Below, piece by piece: positions 36,242 to 46,219 of a stretch of 64,000 bases of DNA. Below the pieces are notes generated by a model. The model saw nothing but the letters and a program-made list of their open reading frames with translations. It was not told the origin of the DNA and did not search any database. The stretch lies in contig NZ_MJIL01000069.1 of the NCBI RefSeq assembly GCF_001939735.1, positions 221,844-285,843 on the forward strand. Direction: 5' to 3'. Within the stretch, counting starts at the first letter, position 1; each line of letters opens with the position of its first letter. Made by a program: the position numbers and the translations under genes. Origin of the DNA: Photobacterium proteolyticum. Its GTDB lineage: Bacteria > Pseudomonadota > Gammaproteobacteria > Enterobacterales > Vibrionaceae.

Positions 36242-36784
36242 ATGAATGTAATAGAAACTGATATCCCAGATGTGAAAGTTATTGAACCTGCTGTCTTTGG
36301 TGATGAGCGTGGCTTTTTCATGGAAACCTGGCAGCAAAAGAAGTTTGAAGAACTTGTTGCAAAGCGTACCTTTGTTCAAGACAACCACTCTAAATCGAAG
36401 CATGGTATTCTTCGTGGTTTGCATTATCAAACAGAAAATACTCAAGGAAAACTTGTACGTGTGCTCTCTGGCGAGGTGTTTGATGTGGCCGTTGACATTC
36501 GTAAGGGGTCTCCGACATTTGGTCAGTGGGTTGGTGTCTACCTATCGGCAGAAAACAAACGTCAACTATGGGTGCCAGAAGGCTTCGCACACGGTTTTTA
36601 TGTAACAAGCGCAGAAGCTGAGTTTGTTTATAAGTGTACAGATTATTATAACCCACAAGCTGAAGTATCTATACGTTGGGACGACCCTGCGTTAGGGATA
36701 ACCTGGCCATTAAAAGGGGTTGAACCATTGCTATCTGATAAAGATGCAAATGGGGCTAGTTTTGAAGAAGTTGAATACCTATGA
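36242..36784 (+). CDS. rmlC: dTDP-4-dehydrorhamnose 3,5-epimerase RmlC
   Basis: A 180-residue cupin epimerase. Conserved DERGFFMETWQ, VQDNHSKSKHGILRGLHYQ (catalytic His), VAVDIRKGSPTFGQWVG and the WVPEGFAHGFYV motif are all present. It closes rmlBADC, so the pathway to dTDP-L-rhamnose is complete within the window. Confidence 0.96.
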   Translation: MNVIETDIPDVKVIEPAVFGDERGFFMETWQQKKFEELVAKRTFVQDNHSKSKHGILRGLHYQTENTQGKLVRVLSGEVFDVAVDIRKGSPTFGQWVGVYLSAENKRQLWVPEGFAHGFYVTSAEAEFVYKCTDYYNPQAEVSIRWDDPALGITWPLKGVEPLLSDKDANGASFEEVEYL

Positions 36785-36839
36785 TTGGCAGGAAAATTGT
36801 TTTCCATTGCTTGTTTTATGTTATGGCTAACGCTAGTTG

Positions 36840-37658
36840 ATGCAAATGTTTAATGTTGAAGATTTAATCACAATATTTAATCGTACATTTTTAGACACTT
36901 ATAATACTGAGCTAGTGTTTGGCGGTGATGAGCCAATCTACCTTCCTGCTGACGATGACTATGAATATCATCGGATTATTTTTGCTCGAGGCTACTTTGC
37001 TTCAGCACTGCATGAAATTGCACACTGGTGTATTGCGGGTCCCAAGCGACGATTATTGGAAGACTATGGGTATTGGTACGAGCCGGACGGACGTACTGCC
37101 GAAGTGCAGGCTGAATTTGAGAAAGTCGAAATCAAACCTCAGGCAGTGGAATGGATCCTGTCTGCCAGTTGCGGTTTTCGATTTTTAGTTAGCTGTGATA
37201 ACCTCAGCGGTGACTGTGAACCTGATAGAGATGCTTTTACTGACAAGGTAAGAGATCAGGTTTTCACCTATTTAGAGCAGGGGATACCAGAGCGTGCAAA
37301 GATACTGTCTGATGCGTTCCGCGACTATTACCGAGTTGCCTCCTTGTGTATAGAAAGCTTCACAGAACCAACTTCAATAAAGAGTATAGTTATGATCCAG
37401 CAATATGAAGAAAAGCTACTGAACCTGATTGATATGATGGTTGAGACCGCGTCAGATGATGAACTATTTGCTGGAGGCTATCTGCGCGGGCATATCTCAC
37501 TGTCAGCCGCGAACTGTGAAATGGATGGAATAAGCTCGATTGAGGCAATGAACTCTGCTGTTGAAGAGAGCCTTGCTGAAGCTCAATCTGAGTTAACACC
37601 CGCCGATCAATTGATTGTTAAATCGATGTGGGAGCAGTTACAGCAAGGCGTACAGTAA
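36840..37658 (+). CDS. epmC: EF-P hydroxylase EpmC fused to a YfcL-family domain
   Basis: About 272 residues. Residues 1-184 match EpmC (YfcM), which hydroxylates the lysylated Lys of elongation factor P; see FARGYFASALHEIAHWCIAGPKRRLLEDYGYWYEPDGR with metal-binding HExxH. From M185 (ATG 37392) the sequence becomes YfcL-like (YEEKLLNLIDMMVETASDDELFAGGYLRGH), a family encoded as a separate neighbour gene in E. coli. There is no stop between them. An AAAGAG ribosome-binding-like sequence lies just before ATG 37392, so internal initiation of YfcL is possible. Starts at 36840 or 36846 are both plausible. Confidence 0.88.
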   Translation: MQMFNVEDLITIFNRTFLDTYNTELVFGGDEPIYLPADDDYEYHRIIFARGYFASALHEIAHWCIAGPKRRLLEDYGYWYEPDGRTAEVQAEFEKVEIKPQAVEWILSASCGFRFLVSCDNLSGDCEPDRDAFTDKVRDQVFTYLEQGIPERAKILSDAFRDYYRVASLCIESFTEPTSIKSIVMIQQYEEKLLNLIDMMVETASDDELFAGGYLRGHISLSAANCEMDGISSIEAMNSAVEESLAEAQSELTPADQLIVKSMWEQLQQGVQ

Positions 37659-37680
37659 AGGCTTAAGTTAGCTTGATTAT

Positions 37681-37730
37681 GAAATGATAGGCCCTTTGAT
37701 TAAGGCTTGAGACAAAAAAACTATCATTTC
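37681..37730. repeat. Inverted repeat between epmC-yfcL and the small membrane gene
   Basis: Perfect 10-bp arms GAAATGATAG and CTATCATTTC are separated by 30 bases that end in AAAAAAA. It lies between convergent genes and could be a bidirectional transcription stop, but the long loop and AT-rich stem make this uncertain. Confidence 0.5.
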
Positions 37731-37740
37731 AGTATTCATG

Positions 37741-37956
37741 TTAATTGCTAGTGCTTATATATTTACGCTTATAATCAGATGCTTTGGCAAAAATTGCAGT
37801 AGGGATTGAAACCAGAAGAAATCCTGCTGTGTATGATAAGTTTTCATTAGCAACTAGTTGATAGCCGCTTATCATGAATACTCCTAACATTGAAATCAAG
37901 TTAAGTGTATGAATGTAAGGATGCTTTACAGTGAAATGAGCATATGCTTTATACAT
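37741..37956 (-). CDS. Small two-helix membrane protein of unknown function
   Basis: A 71-residue protein with two hydrophobic segments (HTLNLISMLGVFMISGYQLV and TAGFLLVSIPTAIFAKA), a His/Tyr-rich N-terminus and a basic C-terminus. AGAGG sits about 8 bases upstream of the ATG, which favours a real gene. I do not recognise a family. Confidence 0.55.
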   Translation of the reverse strand: MYKAYAHFTVKHPYIHTLNLISMLGVFMISGYQLVANENLSYTAGFLLVSIPTAIFAKASDYKRKYISTSN

Positions 37957-38296
37957 GCTCTAACCTCTTCTACAGTGTATGCTCGAATAATTATTTGTCA
38001 CTCCATCGTGTTGATGGAAGTGTTATTAATAAATGGTACTATGTCCTGAGTGTATATTGTGTATTTAAAATGCATTTTTCGTAGAGGTTCACATTTTTGC
38101 TAACGATTAAATTGATCTCTGTTCACAGTATAGTATGCAGCATATGTCAGTACTACTGAGTTAGCTTTGTTACTAATTTATTATGCGATGATGGTAAGTG
38201 CGCTTATTGTTGCATAGAATAGTACCCCTTCATCTTAGGATGGATTGGTTCGAATAATTATTGTTAAAAAAGTCATCACGGATGTAAGTTAACACG
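37957..38296. other. 340-bp intergenic region upstream of cysD
   Basis: No gene is visible. It contains a hairpin at 37999-38022 (CACT-CCATC / GATGG-A-AGTG, one bulged base) and two near-copies of a GAATAATTATT motif (around 37985 and 38253). It must contain the promoter of the sulfate-activation operon, but I find no convincing -35/-10 pair. A CysB-type activator site cannot be judged by eye. Confidence 0.4.
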
Positions 38297-39211
38297 ATGA
38301 AAATGACACCTGAGAAATTAACCCATTTAAAGCAACTTGAAGCTGAATCTATTCATATTATTCGTGAAGTGGCTGCAGAATTTGATAATCCTGTGATGCT
38401 CTACTCGGTAGGTAAAGACTCGTCCGTTATGCTTCATCTTGCAAAGAAAGCTTTTGCTCCCGGCATTCCACCTTTCCCATTAATGCATGTTGATACAACG
38501 TGGAAGTTCAAGGAAATGATTGAATTTCGTGATTACATGGCTGAAAAGATGGGAATGAACTTGATTGTGCATCAGAACCCAGAAGGGATTGAGATGGACA
38601 TAAATCCATTTGTACATGGCAGTTCTGTACATACAGATATCATGAAAACGCAAGGGTTGAAGCAGGCTCTGGACAAATTTGAGTTTGATGCTGCTTTTGG
38701 TGGAGCTCGTCGGGATGAAGAGAAATCTCGTGCGAAGGAACGAGTTTATTCTTTCCGTGACGAGAACCATCGATGGGATCCGAAAAATCAGCGTCCCGAG
38801 TTGTGGAATATTTATAATGGTAAAATCAATAAAGGGGAAAGTATTCGAGTATTCCCTCTGTCAAACTGGACTGAACTGGATATTTGGCAGTATATCTACT
38901 TGGAAAGTATTGAAATTCCTTCTTTATATCTCGCCAAACCGCGTCCTGTTGTAGAACGTGATGGTATGTTGATCATGGTTGATGATGAACGAATGGATAT
39001 TAAGGCTGGTGAAGTTGTCGAAGAGAAAATGGTACGATTCCGTACTTTAGGCTGCTATCCATTGACTGGTGCAGTTGAATCTCAGGCGACGACATTACCC
39101 GAAATTATCCAAGAAATGTTATTGACTACGACTTCTGAGCGTCAGGGGCGTGCTATTGACCATGATAGTTCAGGGTCTATGGAAAAGAAAAAACGCGAAG
39201 GGTATTTCTAG
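38297..39211 (+). CDS. cysD: Sulfate adenylyltransferase subunit 2 CysD
   Basis: A 304-residue PAPS-reductase-like N-type ATP pyrophosphatase, the catalytic subunit of ATP sulfurylase. The PP-loop is [26 protein letters not shown] and the [15 protein letters not shown] region are standard. It makes adenosine phosphosulfate with CysN, whose gene is four positions downstream instead of adjacent. It is the first gene of a sulfate uptake and activation operon. Confidence 0.96.
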   Translation: MKMTPEKLTHLKQLEAESIHIIREVAAEFDNPVMLYSVGKDSSVMLHLAKKAFAPGIPPFPLMHVDTTWKFKEMIEFRDYMAEKMGMNLIVHQNPEGIEMDINPFVHGSSVHTDIMKTQGLKQALDKFEFDAAFGGARRDEEKSRAKERVYSFRDENHRWDPKNQRPELWNIYNGKINKGESIRVFPLSNWTELDIWQYIYLESIEIPSLYLAKPRPVVERDGMLIMVDDERMDIKAGEVVEEKMVRFRTLGCYPLTGAVESQATTLPEIIQEMLLTTTSERQGRAIDHDSSGSMEKKKREGYF

Positions 39212-39214
39212 TCA

Positions 39215-40930
39215 GTGCTCATCACCGCAATTGTAATTATGGGGCTGATTCTATTATTAATTTTTAGCCCCTTTAAAGCGAGCTTGGTATTTCTTGCTGC
39301 CGTTAGTGCACTTTATGCTAGTGGTGTTGTTGATCAAAGTGTTGTTCTTGCCAACAGTGTAAATAGTTCAGTGATCACTTTGCTGCTATTACTGCTTGCC
39401 TCTCTATCGCTAGAGCGTTCGATGTTACTTCCATGGTTATCAGGAAGGTTGCTCCACACGCGCTATCATTGGTCCGTAATTCGTTTAGCTATAACTACGG
39501 CATTTAGCTCAGCGGTACTGAACAATACGGCTGTTGTTGCGACATTGATGAGCAGTGTGTTAAACAATCAAGACCATCCACCATCTAAGCTATTAATACC
39601 GCTGTCATACTTTGCTATTTTGGGGGGAACGCTAACTCTAATTGGTACTTCGACTAATTTAGTTATAAGTGGGTTAATCGAAGAGCAAGGCTTACCCAGT
39701 TTATCATTTTTCAGTTTTTTTCCCGTTGGTGCAATTTTGCTTTCAGTCTGTGGTGCTGTTGTCTTTGTAATGACGAAATACCTACCCGTGAACTCACCCC
39801 AGGCCACTCCGTTCGAGCAGTATTTTCTTGACGCAGAGGTTAAAGCTGGTAGTAAATTGATCGGTAAGACAGTACGTCAAAATGGACTACGAGCATTGGA
39901 TAGTTTGTTTCTAGCTGAAATTGTTCGTGGTGGACGGCTGCTCTCGCCAGTGACACCTGACATGATTATTGAAGTCCATGATAAGTTAGTATTTACCGGA
40001 AAGGTCAGTGAAGTACAGCAGCTCAAGACACTCCATGGGGTGGAAATTTTCGCAGATAGAAGCGAATTGCTTAACCAGAACTTAACCGAGGTAATCGTTA
40101 GCCCAGAATCAGTGCTGATTAATAAAACATTGAAGCAGACGGACTTTCGCTCTCGCTTTGATGCGGCAGTAGTCGCTATTAGCCGCCAGGGCCAGCCTTT
40201 ATCTGGAAAGCTGGGTGAGCAGACAATTTTAGCTGGCGATAAGCTTGTGCTTGCTGTGGGCAAAGACTTTAGTAAGCGCCAAAATATCTCACGAAACTTC
40301 TTCTTGCTGACCGGAAAGAAAGTACGGGAGCCGCTTTCTTTGTTACAGAATATATTGGCTGTTTTGGGTTTTTTCTCTGCCATCTTCTTCTCTGCTTGTA
40401 CGTCGCTAACCCTTGTTGATGCTTTGGCCGCCTATCTAATTCTGTGTGTGATTGTTGGTATCCTTGACGGAACCGCGATTCGACGGCAGTTTCCGTTTGA
40501 ATTGTGGGTTATTCTGGTTTGCTCTTTAACGATAGCCTATGCATTCACATCAACCGGGCTGGCAACAGCAGTGTCTGAGCAATTGTATCAAATACTGGGG
40601 GGGCACTCTGTTTACTTCGCTTTTGCGGGTGTCTTTCTAGTGACTGTTTTACTTACCGAAACTATGACCAACAGTGCGGCAGCTGCAATTATGCTACCAA
40701 TTGGATTGGCGTTTTCTGATACGTATGGGGTGCATTACCTGCCTTTTGTTATGGCCGTAGCTTATGCAGCAAGCGCTTCATTTATCAGCCCATTTGGTTA
40801 TCAAACGAACCTGATGGTGATGAACGCGGGTAATTATCAATTTAAAGATTTTGTTAGAGTGGGCTGGCCTGTCACTGTTGTATATAGCCTGGTGGCTATT
40901 GTTATCATCCCAGTCTTTTTTCCGTTTTAA
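39215..40930 (+). CDS. SLC13-family sulfate/anion permease with RCK_C domains
   Basis: A 571-residue transporter of the sodium/sulfate symporter type. It has an N-terminal helix bundle, two tandem TrkA-C (RCK_C) cytoplasmic domains (about 205-370; KLIGKTVRQNGLRALDSLFL and LINKTLKQTDFRSRFDAAVV), then a second helix bundle with TETMTNSAAAAIMLPIGLA and SFISPFGYQTNLMV. Such proteins are found next to cysDN in marine bacteria and import sulfate. Start GTG 39215 is 3 bp after cysD. Confidence 0.88.
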   Translation: MLITAIVIMGLILLLIFSPFKASLVFLAAVSALYASGVVDQSVVLANSVNSSVITLLLLLLASLSLERSMLLPWLSGRLLHTRYHWSVIRLAITTAFSSAVLNNTAVVATLMSSVLNNQDHPPSKLLIPLSYFAILGGTLTLIGTSTNLVISGLIEEQGLPSLSFFSFFPVGAILLSVCGAVVFVMTKYLPVNSPQATPFEQYFLDAEVKAGSKLIGKTVRQNGLRALDSLFLAEIVRGGRLLSPVTPDMIIEVHDKLVFTGKVSEVQQLKTLHGVEIFADRSELLNQNLTEVIVSPESVLINKTLKQTDFRSRFDAAVVAISRQGQPLSGKLGEQTILAGDKLVLAVGKDFSKRQNISRNFFLLTGKKVREPLSLLQNILAVLGFFSAIFFSACTSLTLVDALAAYLILCVIVGILDGTAIRRQFPFELWVILVCSLTIAYAFTSTGLATAVSEQLYQILGGHSVYFAFAGVFLVTVLLTETMTNSAAAAIMLPIGLAFSDTYGVHYLPFVMAVAYAASASFISPFGYQTNLMVMNAGNYQFKDFVRVGWPVTVVYSLVAIVIIPVFFPF

Positions 40931-40939
40931 GGAATTACA

Positions 40940-41539
40940 ATGTCAGAAGTAAACGTTGTGTGGCATGAACATACAGTTAGTCATCAAGAGCGAGTTGCAC
41001 TTAAACAACAGCAACCGGTGGTGTTATGGTTCACCGGCCTTAGCGGCTCAGGAAAGTCAACGATTGCGAATGCTGTAGAGCGTTTGTTGCTTGATAAGGG
41101 AAAACACAGCTATTTGCTTGATGGCGATAACGTACGTCATGGTTTAAATAAAGATCTTGGCTTCAGTGATACAGACAGAGTAGAAAATATTCGCCGTATT
41201 GGTGAAGTCGCTAAACTGTTTGTTGACTCAGGGAGTATTGTATTGACTGCTTTCATTTCACCTTTTAGAGCTGATCGTAGTCAAGTTCGAAATCTTCTGG
41301 CTGAAGGACAGTTTATTGAGGTATTTATTGATACTTCATTGGAGACGTGTGAGTCGCGTGACCCTAAAGGTTTATACAAGAAAGCACGAGCTGGCGAAAT
41401 TAAGCATTTTACCGGAATTGATTCAGACTATGAAGCTCCTATGGCTCCGGATATTCACGTAAAAACGGATGCTATGACAGTTGAACAGTGCGCAATAAAG
41501 GTTCTGGAGTATCTTGATGTAAAAGGATATCTACGATAA
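40940..41539 (+). CDS. cysC: Adenylylsulfate kinase CysC
   Basis: A 199-residue kinase that phosphorylates APS to PAPS. P-loop [39 protein letters not shown] and the Asp/Lys-rich [18 protein letters not shown] are family hallmarks. It overlaps the DHH gene by one base, so both are produced together. Confidence 0.96.
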   Translation: MSEVNVVWHEHTVSHQERVALKQQQPVVLWFTGLSGSGKSTIANAVERLLLDKGKHSYLLDGDNVRHGLNKDLGFSDTDRVENIRRIGEVAKLFVDSGSIVLTAFISPFRADRSQVRNLLAEGQFIEVFIDTSLETCESRDPKGLYKKARAGEIKHFTGIDSDYEAPMAPDIHVKTDAMTVEQCAIKVLEYLDVKGYLR

Positions 41540-42495
41540 TGCATTATGATGTTTTCAATGGCGATGCTGATGGCATTATTGCTCTATTGCAGTTACGCTG
41601 GAATGAGCCGAAAGCTAATACTCTAGTCACCGGGGGCAAGCGGGATATCAAGCTACTCAAGCAAGTACCACAAAGTGCTACTTCGGTAACTGTACTTGAT
41701 ATCTCTTTGGAAAAAAATGCGGAGCCGCTGGCTAGCTTGTTGTCGAGTGGAGCCTCAGTCTTTTATTGTGATCATCATCGTTCGGGGGTTATACCTCAAC
41801 ATGACAAGTGTGAAACGCTTATAGATGTATCACCTGAGATTTGTACAAGCCTGTTGATTAATCGATACCTTGGAGAGCAGTACATCTGTTGGGCGATCGC
41901 AGCTGCATTTGGTGACAACTTACATTCGGTTGCTAACACCATGGCAGAAGCGAATGGTCTTGATGAAGAACAAACAGCATTCTTATGTGAGCTTGGTACG
42001 TTGATTAACTATAACGGTTATGGTTCGTGTCTTGAAGATTTGCATATAGCACCTGCAGACTTGTACCATCAACTTCAGCCTTACCAAAATCCTTTTGAGT
42101 TGCTCAATAACCCTGAATCGCCTTATTTTCGTCTAAAAAGCGGATATGAAAATGACTACCGGCATGTGGATGACTTGCAGCCGTATGCGGATACTGAGTT
42201 TAGTACGGTTTTCATGCTACCCGCATCGATTTGGGCTCGACGAGTAAGCGGTGTGTTTGGTAATGAGTTAGCTAACCGAAACCCGAGTAAGGCCCATGCA
42301 GTCTTAACAATGAACCCCTCAAAGACTGACTATACCGTTAGTGTCCGTGCGCCGTTATCAAACCGTACCGGTGCCGATGAGATTTGCTGTCAGTTTCCGA
42401 CGGGAGGGGGCCGTAAAGCCGCAGCTGGTATTAATGCTCTGCCAGTGGAGCAGCTAGATGTATTTGTTGAAACACTGAATAATTTTTATCAATAA
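41539..42495 (+). CDS. DHH/DHHA1-family phosphoesterase in the PAPS operon
   Basis: A 318-residue protein with the metal-binding [11 protein letters not shown], the family signature YCDHHRSG and a C-terminal DHHA1 loop [12 protein letters not shown]. Relatives of this superfamily (NrnA type) hydrolyse 3'-phosphoadenosine-5'-phosphate (pAp) and short oligoribonucleotides. Its coupling to cysC (TAATG) and position before cysN suggest it removes the pAp released by sulfotransferases and reductases. No cysQ is present in the window. The specific activity is inference. Confidence 0.8.
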   Translation: MHYDVFNGDADGIIALLQLRWNEPKANTLVTGGKRDIKLLKQVPQSATSVTVLDISLEKNAEPLASLLSSGASVFYCDHHRSGVIPQHDKCETLIDVSPEICTSLLINRYLGEQYICWAIAAAFGDNLHSVANTMAEANGLDEEQTAFLCELGTLINYNGYGSCLEDLHIAPADLYHQLQPYQNPFELLNNPESPYFRLKSGYENDYRHVDDLQPYADTEFSTVFMLPASIWARRVSGVFGNELANRNPSKAHAVLTMNPSKTDYTVSVRAPLSNRTGADEICCQFPTGGGRKAAAGINALPVEQLDVFVETLNNFYQ

Positions 42496-42524
42496 TAAAT
42501 ATATTGATAGTAGAAGGAACCCCC

Positions 42525-43934
42525 ATGTCACACTCATCTAAACTGATTGCAACGGATATTGAAGCGTATTTGAAGGTACATGAAAATAAAGATCTGCTAC
42601 GCTTTTTGACTTGCGGAAGTGTGGATGACGGTAAATCCACACTGATAGGTCGATTGTTGTATGACAGCAAACTGATCTATGAAGACCAGATGGCTGCGAT
42701 CGAAAAAGACTCACAAAAGTTCAATACGACCAATGAAGCATTCGATCTGGCGTTGCTGGTTGATGGATTACAGTCTGAACGTGAACAAGGTATTACGATT
42801 GACGTTGCCTATCGTTATTTCTCAACAGATAAGCGTAAGTTTATCATCGCTGATACTCCCGGGCATGAACAGTATACTCGCAACATGGTAACAGGGGCTT
42901 CAACCTGTGACTTGGCAATTGTGATGGTAGATGCCCGCCATGGGATTCAGACCCAGACTCGACGTCATAGCTATATTTGTAGCTTGCTGGGAATAAAGCA
43001 CATTATTGTTGCCATTAACAAGATGGATTTGGTGGGGTATGACCAGGAGATGTATCAGAACATCAAGGCTGATTACCGCAAGATGGCGGAAGGGTTTGAT
43101 ATAGAAGATATTCGCTTTGTCCCTATCTCAGCGCTGAAAGGAGACAATGTTGTTACCCCGAGCGAGAAAATGGACTGGTATCCTGGCGCAACGCTGATGA
43201 AGTTACTGGAAACCGTCAAAGTGGGTAAAGATAAAGACCTGGAGCGTATGCGTTTTCCTGTGCAATATGTTAATCGCCCCAATCTCGACTTTAGAGGCTT
43301 TTGTGGAACGCTGGCTTCAGGCATTGCCAATGTTGGTGATGAGGTGGTTGCCCTTCCGTCAGGCAAAACCTCAACCATTGAAGCCATCTATACCTATGAC
43401 GGAGAGTTGAAGCAGGCTCATCCGGGCATGGCAGTAACACTGATCCTTGAGGATGAAATTGATATCTCTCGTGGTGACATGATTGTTCATCCAGAGAGTC
43501 AGCCTGAGTGCATTAGTCAATTCAAGGCGAATATTGTCTGGATGGATGAAGATGCGCTCAAAGTTAATCGCGACTATGGCTTTAAGTTTGCCACGAAAAG
43601 CTGTTCTGGAAAGGTCGCTCGACTAGACTACAAGATTGATGTTAACACCTTGGAGCAACACGAGCAGGATTCTACATTACTTCACTTGAATGAGATAGCG
43701 GTTGCTGATATTTCACTATCAGAAAAAGTGACGGTTGATAAATATCAAGAGCTCTCGCAGACAGGCTCATTTATCATTATTGACCGTATGACGAATGTTA
43801 CTGTTGGTGCGGGTATGGTCAAAGAACTGTCGGCCACCAAAGCGGCAACCGAAAAAGTTTATACGCAGGCTGAAGTAGAACTGAACGCCTATATCCGTAA
43901 GCATTACCCTGAGTGGGGGTGCCAGAAAATATAG
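42525..43934 (+). CDS. cysN: Sulfate adenylyltransferase subunit 1 CysN (GTPase)
   Basis: A 469-residue GTPase subunit of ATP sulfurylase. G1 is [10 protein letters not shown]3 [12 protein letters not shown] and G4 NKMD; an EF-Tu-like C-terminal part follows. There is no fused APS kinase domain, consistent with the separate cysC. ATG 42525 with AAGGAA at 42514-42519 is chosen; the in-frame upstream start at 42504 would bury that site. Confidence 0.95.
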   Translation: MSHSSKLIATDIEAYLKVHENKDLLRFLTCGSVDDGKSTLIGRLLYDSKLIYEDQMAAIEKDSQKFNTTNEAFDLALLVDGLQSEREQGITIDVAYRYFSTDKRKFIIADTPGHEQYTRNMVTGASTCDLAIVMVDARHGIQTQTRRHSYICSLLGIKHIIVAINKMDLVGYDQEMYQNIKADYRKMAEGFDIEDIRFVPISALKGDNVVTPSEKMDWYPGATLMKLLETVKVGKDKDLERMRFPVQYVNRPNLDFRGFCGTLASGIANVGDEVVALPSGKTSTIEAIYTYDGELKQAHPGMAVTLILEDEIDISRGDMIVHPESQPECISQFKANIVWMDEDALKVNRDYGFKFATKSCSGKVARLDYKIDVNTLEQHEQDSTLLHLNEIAVADISLSEKVTVDKYQELSQTGSFIIIDRMTNVTVGAGMVKELSATKAATEKVYTQAEVELNAYIRKHYPEWGCQKI

Positions 43935-43963
43935 TTTGGCTGATTAAGTAGCAATGAATGAAA

Positions 43964-43993
43964 AAAAGCGAGAGGCTAAAACCTCTCGCTTTT
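43964..43993. terminator. Bidirectional rho-independent terminator between cysN and the gfcD-like gene
   Basis: A 12-bp stem AAAAGCGAGAGG/CCTCTCGCTTTT with a 6-nt loop has A-tracts on the left and T-tracts on the right, so it can stop both convergent transcripts. Confidence 0.9.
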
Positions 43994-44025
43994 GCTTTTT
44001 AGAATATTTGATTATATGCCGATAC

Positions 44026-46218
44026 TTAGTTCATCGCCTTACGTCCATACCATGGGTAGCGTGCATCGGTTACACTGAATAGCTGGTATTTGCGATTAAG
44101 CATCTGTCCACCATCGCGGGTTAGTGGTAACCAAGAAATCGTAGCTCGGTTGGTACTTGGTTTAACCGTCATGATGTCAAACGGAATAGAGACATAAAAC
44201 CCTTTGTTGTAGCTCCCTTCACCGAACTCTTCAGCAGACAAGTTTGTTTGTGCGATAAAGGCGCCGGCAATAACACCACTGTCAAACTGTTTAGAGAAGT
44301 CAACAGTCACACCCTTATCCTCTGTCAGGTACTGACCTGCACTGATTTTGAACAATGTGTTTGGCAGCCATTCCCATTGCGGTTGGTAATACACAGTTGC
44401 ATGGCCTGTGATTGCGCCCGTTTGTACCCGATAGTCTCGGTTGGTTATAGGGTCAAACTGAACTTCCTCAGTAAAAAAGCCAAACTGTGAATCTGGATCA
44501 CGCTGAATGACATAGTTAGCATCTACACCTACGGCCCAGTTACTGCCTTGAGGCCGATAAAGTATTTCAGTGCCGACACCACCGAACATCATCTCCAGGT
44601 AGCCACCGTAAGCCTGGCTGTACCAGTTATCACCAAGGCGATCCATCCATGTCAGCTGAAGATTATTCATTCGAACAGGATTGTCGTTGATATACTGGCG
44701 AACCAGGGTTCGAACGCGTTTAAGATCGGTACCATCAGGTGGAACTTCGTACAAGAATTTGTCGTAGTTGTCGTAGATATTGAAGTAGACAGAGCCACCG
44801 AGTTCAACATGATCGCCAAACCAATAGTTAGCGCCGGCATTGATGCCGATATTGAACATATAGAAGTTCTCTGAGCCACCAAAAGACTGTTGTAGGGTAG
44901 GGGCAACACTGATATCCCAATCTTTGTCTGATGAGGCAATCAATGAGCCTTTAGGTGACTCCGGTACGTCAACTTTTGTAGCATCTTCGACCTTTGCATC
45001 AAAGTATTCATGATTTGCCACTTTTACGAACTGTTCTCTATCAATTCGTGTTTCGGTGATAGCCTGGCGGTTTGATGTTTCAACTAATCGGTATTCTTTT
45101 GCCTCAGGAACGTGATTGGCAATAAGCGTTCCCGCGCGTTGGTGAGCTTCTGCTCTGTCGCGATATTTAGTTTGCGGCGCTACAACGGTTACTGTTTCTG
45201 AATCACTGTAAATCGATGGGTTTTCGTAGCCAGCAATTTTGTGTAGGTCTTGAGCAAGCTCAAGCCACTCCTCATTACTCAGTTCACTTTTGTTGACATT
45301 CGGACGCGGTGTTTGCTTTTGGTATGCAGGTAGTGGTTGGTCTTGCCAAATCGCTTTTAGGTCATTGAAGTTGGTATTGAGGTTAAAGCCGAATGTCCAG
45401 GTATTGCCTCGCTCATAGCTAAGACGCAAGTCCCCCCAGTTACCTAAGCGATATAGCGCACCATAGTTGAACTTGCTGTCTTGAGACATGTCAATGCCAC
45501 CACGGGTTACCGGGAAGTCACTGGTATAATCATTACCATCATACTCAACTTTCAATCTTAGTGGTTGCCATGGGCTTTGGTACTCAAGCCCTCCAAAAAT
45601 AGCGCTGCAACCTGTATACCAGCGATCAAAGTCAACACTACCACCTTTGCCTTTGACTTCAGTATTTCGGTTGCAATCGCTGGAAGCCGTCTTGTCTCCA
45701 GTCAAATTTGCACTATTTCCGATATAGCCCCAGCCTACACCGACAGTAAAATCGAATGGGCCGATATGTTTACTAGCAGCAATGAACTCACCATCAAATA
45801 ACCCGGTGCCACCGAAATCACGGACACCTAATGAGGTCTCCGGTATCCAATAGCTTTCTTCGAGGAGGCGAATCTTGAAGTCGATCCCTTTGTCAGTATA
45901 TTTTGTATCACCACTGAAGCTTGGGTCATTACTATAGAGAAGGTCTTGCACTAAGGTGTAGCGAATAGTGGATTCCAGCCAGGGCAGTAGCTGAAGTGAA
46001 ACGGTGTAGTGATAGTATTCATTATTAAAAGTACCACCGACGTTGAACTCACCTTCAGGGGCCACTCGACCTGTTGGCATTTGGATCAAGCCTACGCCAC
46101 CGAAGTCGGATTGGGATGGTTGTAATACCGGATAGCTAAATTCATCGGCATGGCTGTGCAACACAGGTACCATAACAACGGTAAGCGCTGATAATGAGGT
46201 TGTTAATACTTTTTTCAT
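44026..46218 (-). CDS. YjbH/GfcD-family outer-membrane polysaccharide protein
   Basis: A 730-residue protein with signal peptide (about 1-24, ending HSHA). The region is rich in alternating beta-barrel-type strands ending in aromatic residues. It contains the YjbH core: QPSQSDFGGVGLIQMPTGRV at the N-terminus and the terminal SWLPLTRDGGQMLNRKYQLF. Homologues (YjbH, GfcD, V. cholerae WbfD) act in export or assembly of group-4-type capsule or exopolysaccharide at the outer membrane. It is the last gene of the minus-strand gfc-like operon. Confidence 0.9.
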   Translation of the reverse strand: MKKVLTTSLSALTVVMVPVLHSHADEFSYPVLQPSQSDFGGVGLIQMPTGRVAPEGEFNVGGTFNNEYYHYTVSLQLLPWLESTIRYTLVQDLLYSNDPSFSGDTKYTDKGIDFKIRLLEESYWIPETSLGVRDFGGTGLFDGEFIAASKHIGPFDFTVGVGWGYIGNSANLTGDKTASSDCNRNTEVKGKGGSVDFDRWYTGCSAIFGGLEYQSPWQPLRLKVEYDGNDYTSDFPVTRGGIDMSQDSKFNYGALYRLGNWGDLRLSYERGNTWTFGFNLNTNFNDLKAIWQDQPLPAYQKQTPRPNVNKSELSNEEWLELAQDLHKIAGYENPSIYSDSETVTVVAPQTKYRDRAEAHQRAGTLIANHVPEAKEYRLVETSNRQAITETRIDREQFVKVANHEYFDAKVEDATKVDVPESPKGSLIASSDKDWDISVAPTLQQSFGGSENFYMFNIGINAGANYWFGDHVELGGSVYFNIYDNYDKFLYEVPPDGTDLKRVRTLVRQYINDNPVRMNNLQLTWMDRLGDNWYSQAYGGYLEMMFGGVGTEILYRPQGSNWAVGVDANYVIQRDPDSQFGFFTEEVQFDPITNRDYRVQTGAITGHATVYYQPQWEWLPNTLFKISAGQYLTEDKGVTVDFSKQFDSGVIAGAFIAQTNLSAEEFGEGSYNKGFYVSIPFDIMTVKPSTNRATISWLPLTRDGGQMLNRKYQLFSVTDARYPWYGRKAMN

Positions 46219-46219
46219 T

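Noticed and set aside
36791..36805. Hairpin GGAAAA-TTG-TTTTCC after rmlC as a terminator
   Set aside because: The stem is short and AT-rich, and no T-tract follows.
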